From contig NC_049994.1 of NCBI RefSeq assembly GCF_000003815.2, positions 17,444,490-17,508,489 on the forward strand: a DNA stretch of 64,000 bases, read 5' to 3'. The notes under the pieces are model-generated. The model worked only from the letters and a program-made list of their open reading frames with translations, searched no databases and was not told the origin of the DNA. This stretch comes from Branchiostoma floridae. Lineage: Eukaryota; Chordata; Leptocardii; Amphioxiformes; Branchiostomatidae. The position numbers and the translations under genes are program-made. Positions 49,201-61,200 of the stretch are shown here, piece by piece (position 1 is the stretch's first letter; each line of letters begins with the position of its first letter).

Positions 49201-52200
49201 GTGTATGTAGCCTGACTAAATTGTGCTTCTAGCAGCCCTTTCAATGGTCAGGCCAGTGGGAGGAACTCTAAAGGACAGCAAAAGTTTTTGACTTCATAAT
49301 GTGCAGAAAAAGTTTTTTCAGCCATGAAACAAGTATTGTATAGTTGTCATGTGTTGTTCCCAGCGATTTAGCTACAGCTACTGTAACAAACTGTACAAAC
49401 ATATTGTGTCCACTATTTCTCAGGGCGATCCACCAGAGCGGGTTCGACGACCTCCTGAAGTTCATTGCCAGCTCAGACAGCGAGCAGCAGTGGTGCATGC
49501 ACGTTCTGGAGATCGTGTCACTCATGTGCAGGGAACAGGTGAACCTTCAACTTTAACCCTTAACCTGCATGTCCTTGAGATTGTCTCTCATGTAATGGGA
49601 ACATGTAAACTTTCAACTTTAACCTTTTACCTATATGTTTTGAGGATAGTCTTACTCATGTGCCTGGAACAGGTAACTTTTAACCTTCAAACTCTGACTT
49701 GAAGGCACATGTGTTGGGAACAGGTAGCCATGAAAATTTTAAACTTTAACTTGTAACCTTTAACCTCTAACTTTCACAACCCATGGATTGTTTCACTCAT
49801 GTGTCATATCTAAAATCTTGACTGTAATATCCGTAGTGTGATTATTACACCACTGTTGTTACACACTGCCAGACAACAGAAAACCCAGACAGTGTAATGT
49901 ATGAAGTCTTAAAATAACCATGTTGAATGGCTCCCTTGGAAATCATTTTCTCGAAAACTGAAGGGAATACCCTACAAGATCAATAAATAAATAGATAAAT
50001 GAATAAACAATGTCTAAGACCTTTCCCCTGTGTTACAGACCTCGGAGCAGCTGGCTCGCGCAGGTCAGGGTCGCTCGGCAGGAGAGAAGGCGCAGGACGA
50101 ACTTGAACTCCAGGCCGTGCGGCAGCGAGAGCTGGCCGACCGACAGGCACGAATTCGCGCCCTCGGAACCAGGTAGGTCGCTGCAAAGTTCTTCAACCAT
50201 TAACCACCTGTTGTTTCATAGCTACATGTACCTCTAGGACCTGAGACTGACAGAAATTTCGAGACTGACAGAAATTTCACCCCATCCATCCAAAGATTCT
50301 GAACTTAATGACAAGAAATTGCTTATTAATAAGATGTATTTTCATAAGCTTCAAATGACAGATTTCACAAGAAAAATCAACAATATGGACTGCCAAACAA
50401 TGAGTTGAACGGGAAAAATTTCAAAATGGAGATAGTTCTTCTTTGATGTAACACAGGTGCACAGGATTGACTGGCTATTATGCTATATACGCTGGGCAAC
50501 TCGATTCGCTGCGACCTAAGCAAAACTTACAAACGTCACTGTTGAATATTTCTTTGTCCTCCCCTCTCCCCTTGAGTACTTTAAATTTAGGAGAAGTAGC
50601 TAAGGCCAATGCGGCTACCCATAGCAAATTAGGATGATGGATTGATTGACGCTCCTGTTTCGGTGGCACGTTTGTGGTCGAAGGGATGAATAGAGTTAAA
50701 TTTTTGTATCTTTAGCCAAAAAAGCTTTGGGACTAAGATGACTGTCTGTTTGTTTGTTTGTTCAATCGATTGATTGATTTAATGATTAATTGGTTTCTCC
50801 CCCAGACACTCGCGTTTCGGCGGCACGTTTGTGGTCCAGGGGATGAAGTCCATCAGTGACAAGGACCTGATCTACCACCAGCCTCTGAAGGAGATCAGCC
50901 AGGTGTCCTTCGACAGGGAGAAGGTAAGAGTCTCAGAATAATAGTTTTTTTTTGCAAGTTCATGCCCGGAGGCTAATTGCTGTTCGTTCAGATTCTTCTG
51001 TCGTTTTTGACAGATGAGCAGGCATTTGCTGGTGGGTTCGGCAACCTGTTTTGCCTGACCTGTACATGACTTATTATGGTGAAGGAGGGGTATGCAATTC
51101 CTTCTCTACCCCTCTCATCACTCGCACTAAGTCTCATAGGCTCTTATGGCTTGTCTAAACAAGATGATTCTTTCGGTTTGGTTGAATGAACACTTGGAAA
51201 TAAGATAGAATAGAATGAAAACTCCTCCATCTTATGACAGAACTTTAAACAAACTACACACAACTACAGTTTGGAGCTTGGGAAGCTTTTGAGACGCACT
51301 CTGTCTTTTTATCAACCAGGTAGATCTCATGTTGCAGTTTTCTTGTCACATGACGGCTGATAGATATTGTCACGTGACAAGACACAGTCATAAATAGGTC
51401 TCATCCATTTTATTCTTAGCATACTGAGTATGGTGTCGTGTTGGTATAATGGTGAGGGTGTCTGGCCCAGAACCCAGAGGACCTGGATTTGAATTTAGGC
51501 TAAATGCTTGCCCTTATACATGCCACTGACATTCCAGACTAAATGGGAAGGGAATTTCTTTTTGCCTGGTGACCATTGAATGAAAGAAAGGAACATTATC
51601 AGCAGCAATAAAACTAAGCTCCATAACAGAATTGAATATCAGGTACAATGATATAAACTTTGAGGATAGAGAAAGCCTTTATTAGCCTTAATATCAACCT
51701 CTTAGATCAAACATTATGACCTATCTAAAAGGATCTCATTGTGACGCATACCAGTACATGCCTGTAGGGTGGAATTTGCATGCAGTTCTTGGGAAAGTCA
51801 ATAGAGGGCACTGGTTCACAGCAGTTTGCACAATTAGTACCAGTAACAATATCAATATCAATATCAATAAAGGAACCAGCCTGTGGGACGTGCTGACATT
51901 ACCGTAAGTGTTCCGTGCATTGTGTGATCCTCCTAGACCGCACCAATTTTATTTGTTGCTTCTCAGATTCGCCTGTCCTTTTTTTCATTTTCAAAAAAGT
52001 CCTGATCGATGATGAGAAAACATAATACAGGTTTTGCTATCACAAACCTGTAAATATTACCATTCAGACTCAGAGCCACATACACATAATTTCAGTCTAA
52101 AACAGTGCCTTTTATTCAGAACATTAGTAACAAATCATATGAAATCCACGCAAGTCTCGACCTAGTTCTCGCAACTCTCGCGAGAACTAGGTCACTCCGT

Positions 52201-55200
52201 GATCATGATGGACTGACAGTCATCGAAAATTTGGAGGTATGTTTGCTTACCTGTCAAAACTAGTCACTGTTTGATGAAAAATTCTATTTAAATCAAATGA
52301 AGGGATTCATTATATCAAACCTGCAATTAAACTCCTTAGACTGTTTTTTTTGTGTGTTACCTAAGCCACATATGTTCACCCCATACCTTTTTGACCTGTT
52401 GGTCCAATTATTTTCTGAAAAATTCTGAGAAGCAAGAAGTAAATTTGGTGTCACAGTGCCATTGTGCAGGAAATTTTAGCCTTAAACATTTTAAAGACAA
52501 AATACCTCAATGAGTCAATGGCCATATCCTAATGATGACATGATTAAAGGTACAAAATACAGTGTACACCAGCAGGGCTCGAAATACTTTTTTCAGCATA
52601 CATGTACCTGCACTGGTGCAGGTAACACTGAAAATTACCTGCACCAAGTCTGAATTTAGGAAGTATGGATCATACTAACACTTCAAAAACTATTGCTGTT
52701 TTTTTCTTTAATTCATACTTTATAAGTGGTAACGGTCAATCCACATACACCTACATCATATGACATTTATGTATAAAACCCAGTACATGGACCAGTGCAG
52801 GTTAGGTGCAGGTAGACACCAGAAATACCTGCACAGCTCCAATTTTACCTGCACTAACCTGCATATGCAGGTGGTATTTCAAGCCCTGACACCAGTGTAC
52901 TGTTAGGAGAATCATTCTTTAATCCTTGGAGTTCTCTCGCAATCCTTTGAGCCAGAAACTTCTTTAGAAACAAATTCCATTTGTATATTGTACAGATTTG
53001 ATAAAGCTATATACATCCAACTTGTTTTCCTGATGATTCAATTTAAATCAAAATTGCTTTTTATCTTACCTGTACAAGTATGTAAGAAATGTAAATATGT
53101 CAGGCTTAGTTGCCATCGTGTCTGCCTTTCTAAAAACTCTTTCTAATCAAATTAAATTTCATTAAATTAGTACTCTTTAAATACATTCTAGTTGCAATTT
53201 CATTTCAATTTTTACTAGTGACAAAGTTAGATTTTGGTTGAAGTTGGTGGTAGAGGGCCTTATGGCTCGAAGCTGAGTTCAATACTGATCGCTTTCACCT
53301 TGTACTAGTATTTCTAACAAATTCCTCTGCTAACACAATAGCAACAGTGCTGGACTACAACAAAGTTTGAAAATCATTAGTTAAAAGATTGATATAGTCA
53401 AACACAGATTCAGAAAATATGCTCACTGTGTGCTCATCAGTCACTACCAGCTGTCCTTGTGGTGCCATGGCAACAGCCCATGGCTCCTCCATGTCAGTAG
53501 CGATGTGTTTGAGGAATTTTCCTTTCTTATCAAACATCTCCACACGCCTGTTTCCCCAGTCCACCACAATGATGTTACCTGCCCTGTCTGTACAGATGCC
53601 TTGGGGTTGGTCCAGCTGACCTTCACCACTTCCCTCACCTCCAAACTTGAACAGAAACTGTCCATCCTCGTTGTACACATAGACACAGCGATTGCTAATG
53701 TCTGATACAAGAATGTTCCCTTCCCCATCCACAGTGATGTACCGTGGTTGCTTCATCCCCTTCAGCTGACCCATAGCTCCATTTGGCCTGAATACCAGCA
53801 GTTCACCATGCGGGTTGTCCGTGTCTGCTGTGGTTTGTGTAATGAAGAGGTGGTTCCTCCTGGTGTCCACAGCAACTCCTCTCAGCCACCCTGTCTTCTG
53901 TAGGTCAAACTTCCTCAGCACCCTGCCCAGTTTATTGTACCGCACTGCAAAGTCAGCAGAGTCTGCATACCCAACCACCCACAGGTTTCCCTCCCCATCC
54001 ATGCCCACATCCTCTGGGGACATCTTCTGTTTATCTGACACGACTGTTGGGAACTGTCGGACAAACTTTCCCTGTAGGGTAAAGACTTGGATTCTCTGGT
54101 TATTACCGTCAGCTACAAAGATCTCCCCTTCATCTGACACTGTAACACCATTTGGATAATCGAACTGTCCTGTTTCTGATCCCAGTCCACCAAATATCAC
54201 CCTCTGGAGCTGATGTCTTTGGTTTCCATGGTGATGACCTATGTCCTCTGCTGCACCATTACCAGGTGCAGGTGCTGGTGAGATTGGTGCAGGTTCTGCT
54301 GGGATTGGTGCAGATGGTATAGACTGGCCAGTCACTTGTCCCAATACTGGCACTGGGGTGTCTGTGGGCTGAAAGACAGCAGACTGGGTTTGTACAGGAG
54401 TTGGTGCCGCTTTTCCTCTGTACTTTTGGACCACTTTTGTCAAAGCAGTTGGCTGACTGAGAATCTCAACCCCTCCCTTTTCCATTTCTTGTTCTGCTCG
54501 ATAACAGGCAGCAGACAGTTCATTGGCATCTGGTAACACTCTGTCCCTTTCGGCCTGTATTCTGTCCAGGTTTTTTGTGTGGTTTTCTTCTGCTTCAGAC
54601 AAGAGGTGGTCTCTTTCTTCTGTGAGTTTCTGCGCCATTTGGTTGTAGAATTGAATGATGCTGTCATATGTCTGCAGTTTCTCCTCATTCAGTATTTTTT
54701 CTTCTTCCCTCAAACCTCTGAGGAAGCTTAAGTAACTTTCTAGAACGTTCCTTCCCTCATTGATCACGTGCTGGACTGTTGACCTCCTTTCCTGTGCAGC
54801 TTTTTTGATGGTTGTTGTGCGATGATCATCATGAGTCTGCTCTAAGCACTCATCACAAACTGGAACCTGACATTGTTTACAGTACACTTTAAGCTCCTCA
54901 AAGGGGTGAAATCTGCACCTGTTTCCAGACTGGGGTTGTTCCCTTGTTTCCCCCGACAGTGAAGTCTGCTGTTGGAACCTCTCACACAATTTGGCTATGA
55001 TAGGGCTGTCTGGCAAACCGGCTACCCCCTGGGGTGGCAGCCTGACATGCTGACGACAGATCGCACACTTGAAATCCATTTTCTTCCCTGCAAATTCCTG
55101 TAGACAGTCCTGACAGAAGTTGTGTCCACATGATGGCAGCACCTTGGGCCTGGTGAACAGCTCCAGGCAGATACCGCAAGACAGTTTTGCCTTGAAATCT

Positions 55201-58200
55201 GTCCCCAAACTTGACGATGCAGCCGCCATTTTGTAGTTCTTTTCAAACCTGCGACGTCAGCTGTCTCAAAGTTCAATAGTGGCTTAATAGCTCCCCGCAA
55301 CGCCTCCAGGCACAAGTGGAAGGATAAAGTCAAGTAACGTAAGCTTTTTGTTTAGGCCTAGGAAAAAAATGTTTCCTGTTTCAGTCAGTAGGCAGAGATT
55401 ATCTTTTTGTTTTGGCTGGCCAAAACTCTCACTAGTGATACATATTACAATACAGTTGAACAATGTAAATTGAAATGCATGAAGACACTTGTTTTTGCAA
55501 TGTCAAACTTCAATGTCAAATTCTAACTGGAAGCTATTTGATTCCACTGCCCACCCAAAGAAAGATCAGGGTTGGCAGGTTTTTCTTGGGTAGGTAGGGA
55601 AACAGGAAACACAACATTTTTTTTCCTATGCCTTACGCAGATCAGGTGTTACCTGGTGGCTGGGTAAGCCCCACTCTAAATTGACCTTTTGATTGCGACA
55701 AATCTATTTAGTCAGTTTCTAGGCCCAACACAGGCAGGTGGGGAGAGACAATAATACACGCACAGTACCTGCATTGATGAATATTGAAATTTTGCTTTCG
55801 TCATATTATTATTAAGTTTTCAGTTTTATTGTTTCCAGCATGAACACAAATCTGTATGAAAATGGAAAATGAAACAACAATTCAAGTTTAATTCTAGTTT
55901 AATCTGCATGGTAAAAATGAGATTAAGAATACATATCAGTCAAATACTGCATTTCGCTGCAGAATTCTGCATTTGACTGCAGAATTCTCTACAACTACAA
56001 ACTATGAAATGATATGCAGGGCTATAGTTATTTCATGGTGTTACTGTTAGACAGCAGATTTACATGCAAGCTTACTCCATGTGACTGTGAAGAAACATTT
56101 AAGTCAAAATTCAATTGATTAGTTTCAAAGGCATCCATTCCTATCAGTGTTTTAAATTTAAGAGAAAAGCTCAGGTACAAAATTAATAATTATACATCAG
56201 TGTTTTAGGAGAAACGCTCAGGTATCCATTGTTTATATACAACTTTCAGTGAACACTGTGGTGTGAATGTAACTGATCTTCTGATTTTTAGATGTGGCCT
56301 GAATCTGCTCTCTAACACCATCCTTCTGGTGCCTAATGACAATGTGGAGTAGATACTAATTTTGAATTATTATGAAATTATCTTCAGTGCATTGTGTGAT
56401 CCTCTTTAACAAAAAATTTGAGTGTTTGACATTCTAAAGACAAATACCACAATGGCATATGTATGATGACAGAATTGAAGGCAAGATTCAGAAGTTCTGA
56501 AATATGTTGACACTGTTCTCTAGGAAATCAGATACTACCAGCTCTGGCAGCTGCCCCTGTGTTGCCATGGCAACGGCCAGCGGCCGCGTCATGTCTGTAG
56601 CGACATGTTTGAGGAATCTGCCTGTCTTGTCAAACATCTCCACACGCCTGCTTCCCCAGTCTACTACAATGATGTTACCTGCCCTGTCTGTACAGATACC
56701 TTTAGGAGACAACAGCTCACCTTCACCACTTCCCTCACCTCCAAACTGGAACAGAAACTGTCCATCCTCATTGAATGTATAGATACAGTGATTGCTAACG
56801 TCTGGCACAAGAATGTTCCCTTCCCCGTCCACAGTGATGTAACAAGGATACTTCATCCCCTGCTGCTGACCCACAGTTCTCACAAGTGTGCCATCTGGCC
56901 TGAACACCAAAACATTACCATGTGGGTTGAACAATAGTTTGTCTCCTATAGTTTGTGTGATGAGGATGTGGTTCCTCCTGGTGTCCACGGCAACTCCTCT
57001 CATCCACTTTGTCTGCTGTAGGTCAAACTTCCTCAGCACCCTGCCCTGTTTGTTGTACTGCACAGCAAAGTGAGCAGACTTTGTCCCCCCCACCACCCAC
57101 AGGTTCCCCTCCTCGTCCATGGCCACATCATGTGGGTCCATCTTCTGTCCACCTGACACAGCTGTTGGGAACTGTCGGACAAATGTTCCCTGCAGGGTGA
57201 AGACTTGGATTCTCTGGTCCCAGCAGTCGGCCACAAAGATGTCCCCTTCATCTGACACTGTAACACCAACTGGGCCATGGAATTGTCCTGTCCCTGATCC
57301 CCATCCACCAATTATCACTCTCTGCTCCCCTTGTCTTTGGTGACCATGGTGATGTTTGCCAGACTGGGGTTGTTCCCTTGTTTCCCCAGACAGTGAAGTC
57401 TGCTGTCGAAGTCTCTCACACATATTGGCTATGATATGACTGTCCGGCAAACCTGTGACCCCCTGGGGTGGCAGCCTGACCTGCTGACAACAGTTTGGGC
57501 ACTGTAAAGGCACTCGCCTACTTGCAAGGTCCTGTAGACAGTCCTGACAGAAGGTGTGCTGACATGGCAGCACCTTGGGTCTGGTGAACAGCTCCAGGCA
57601 GATGCTGCAGGACAGTTCTTCCCTGAAATGTTTCCCCAAACTTGACGGTGCAGCCGCCATGATATTGCTCCTTGTAGATGAGGCAGTCCCACCTTATGTC
57701 AATATTCAGGCTGCAAAGTGTTTGTTTTGGTCTGTTCTTTAACTTAAGTTTAAGGTAGTTTATGACCGGCTTCTGTCTTAAGGACCTACAAGTATGCTTC
57801 TTCAAGTTGTTTATTTTCAATTGGAATACTGTAAATGCAGAAATGTTGGCATTTTTCACAGTGGCCACTTCACCGCAAAATTAAAACCAACGCCAACATT
57901 TTTCCATTGTAGTATGTAACTGCAGTCTATGGTGCTACGGCAAACTTAAAACCACTGTGAACACTCCAATTTCCCGCTACTGCGAAAGTAAGTCCCCGCG
58001 AACTTAAATGCATACAGTATCAGCCCCAATAATTGTAATAAATCTCTCAGTACATGGCAGCGAGAGAGTTGTAAAATCCAAGCACCATTGTAAAATTTGC
58101 TCTCATAAGAGCACAACCTGGGTATGTGGAAAATTGTTATATTCCAAAGGCAGGGGATACAATCCATTTGATTTCAGGGGATTGTTTTAGAGCTACATTC

Positions 58201-61200
58201 TAATACTTATGGGGTCCAAGTTACTGTAAATGCACAAACTTTCGTGGTGGTTTGTTGTTCGCGGTTTTCACGGTGGCCACTTCACCGCAACCTGAAAACC
58301 GTCGCGAACATTTTTCCATGGCAATAAGAGACTACAGTGCATGGTGCTACCGCGAACTTAAAACCACCGCGAAAAGTCTTTTTCCCGCTACCGCGAAATT
58401 AAATCCCCATGCACTTAAATGCATTTACGGTAGTAAAATTTCATGTGCTAATTTTTTGTTGGAACAAGATTTTTATGTGCTCTTATACATATATTTTGAG
58501 TATTTTATGTTGACTTTTAAGTGTTTTTGCAAATTTCCCGTTACAGAACCCGAAGCGAAAGCCGAAGAACCGCCAGCCGATGAAAGATGGCGACACGACG
58601 CGACGTTCCACGCTGAGTATCCGCCTCTTCCTTAAACAGTTCTGCGAGGACTTTCTGGAGAACTGCTACAACGGACTCATGCGGACAGTCAAAGTACGAT
58701 GTTAGCTTTTTATTTTCTATTTAGGGGTTGTTATCCATCCACTGTGTCTAGGTCATGCAGGGCTCGAAATACCACCTGCATATGCAGGTTAGTGCAGGTA
58801 AAATTGGAGCTGTGCAGGTATTTCTGGTGTCTACCTGCACCTAACCTGCACTGGTCCATGTACTGGGTTTAATACACAAATGTCCTGTAATGTAGGTGTA
58901 TGTGGATTGTTATTAGCTGCATTGAATGTTACCACCTATAAACTATAAAAGAAATAGCAATGGTTCCTGAACGTTTTTTGTATGATCCATACTTCCTAAT
59001 TCAGAGTGGTGCAGGTAAAATTTGTCTGGTGCAGGTAACTTTCAATGTTACCTGCACCGGTGCAGGTATGCAGAAAAAGGTATTTCGAGCCCTGACATGG
59101 CATTGTAAGGCAGAGCCCATCCCCTTCATTCAAAATGCCTTTTCCTTAGACTTATAGACTTATAAACTTACAAGACTTAACCGGACTTTAAACGATGTTA
59201 ACTGTATCTCTGTTATATACTTTGTCTGACCCTTGCCTCTTCCCTCATGACCTCAATAAAAAGCAGCCTACTTGCCGATTTGAGCTTTCATGAATAAATA
59301 AAGGTTCAAACAAACAAACCTGACTCCAACCAGTAACCATGTCAGGTACTCATTTTAACACCTGGGTGGGGTGAGGATAGATGTGTCATATAAGTGCCAT
59401 TCCGAAGGACAGAACTTCCTGTCCAGGAATGCCAGGAATCAACTCAGGTCTTCTCAATCTTGTGTTAGCTACCCTAGCCACTCTACCATTTGATGCCACT
59501 GATGTTCAGTTACTTACTTACTTAGGCCTACTGCCCATCCAGAGGGCACAACTTCCTGTCCAGGAATGCCAAGAATTGAACTCAGGTCTCCTCAATCTTG
59601 TGTTCACTACCCTGGCCACCTCTGCCACTGATTAGTGCCTTGTGGTCAGTACATTTCCCTTCTCTGAAACCCTGCCCATTCTGTACAGGATAACCTGGTG
59701 CGTATGAAGACCCAAGACCATGATGAGACCTACTACCTCTGGGCCATGAGGTTCTTCATGGAGTTCAACCGAGTTCACAACTTCAGGGTCGACATGGTCA
59801 GGTAGGTCTAAGGTCATCTTTGTTATCGTCGAGAAGGTCAAAGTTCATAACTTGTCCTCAGATGTGATCAAAGGTCATGTCTGTTGTCAAGTGTCAGGTG
59901 GGTCAAGAGTCAGTTTGGTCAGGATGGAGGAAAAGACCACCAAAGTAATGGATTGAGAGAGTGTACCAGGTCCTTGCAACGTGCCCGTGATGATGATGAT
60001 GATTGATTGATTAACATTCTCATTTTGCGACAATAGCAGCCCAATATCCTTTAGAACACTGGAGTAGCCATTTGACACCCCAATCTGTATTGGTTTTAGA
60101 GTTAGGTAGCACCAGCATGGAGATGGTTACAATCAGCACCATTGTTTTAATCACAATTGCACAAGACCTAGTAAGTCATTTCTTCATGTTTTGTCCCCCC
60201 TCTAGTGAGACGGTGTCAGTCCGCACATTCCACTTCATCGAGACGAACCTGACCAACTTCTACGAGATGATGCTGACAGACAAGGATGACATCACCTCCT
60301 GGTCAAGAAGGTCAGTCTTCAATGTCATTCAGTTCAACAAAGTTCTGCTTAATGAGTCAAAGGCTCAAAATGCTTTCCATAGTAGGCAGCTGCAGTAGAA
60401 CCTGCCGTTTTAAAATAGGACAAATTAGCTATGAGAGGCACTGCCAAGCCAGAACTACAAAGAGTAACTAGTAACTGACTGAGGCTGTTTGACCGTCTTC
60501 GGAGACGCAAAGAGCCGAAGAAAGAATAGCTCGAGCTACCAGGCTATTAACACAGTCCTTGACATGTTAATAAAGATTATGGATGATCTGGTGCTCAGGT
60601 TGAAAACACAATCTGTAGCAAAGCTTGCACTGTTTACTATGATTATTGATAAAGAGTCATGCTTTATTATTTTACCTATAGAGGAGATAATGTTGCTTTA
60701 TGGTACAATGTTGACCTTCCTATCCCAAAAAACACAATCAGTACCAAAGATGTAGCAAAGCTTGCTCTATTTACTAATTAATTAATAAAGAATAATGCTT
60801 TATGGTACAAGTTCAATGTTGCATTATGGTACAAGTTACTTATGTTGACCTTCCAATCCCAGGATGCACCTTGCCCTTAAGGCATATAACGAGCTGCTGA
60901 TGACCGTAAACGCGATGGACGCCTCGAAGGACCCGGCCGTGAGAGACAGCGCCAACGTGATCAAGAGTAAGGCCCTGGTTTTTGTCTTCGTTCACAGATT
61001 TCTGAATCAGGAAAGATTTTGGTCTTCATTATTAGTGCGAAATGAGGTGAAATTTGCAACGACAGTAACTTTGACCAATACTAATTAATTTTTTAAAACA
61101 CAGCTATGTTTAAAAATTCTTTGATATGTTCATTCAAGTTGGCTTCCCATTAATTTTTGCATTATTCTCGTCAACATAGAAGCTTCTTCCTCTGAACCGT

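Noticed and set aside
51430-51500. A functional tRNA gene
   Set aside because: A and B box resemblance only; the acceptor stem does not close and the B box is worn, so SINE is the better reading.
58252-58635. 127-codon frame ending in TIMELESS exon 10
   Set aside because: It reads the exon in a different frame from the conserved one ([10 protein letters not shown]...) and starts in a MITE.
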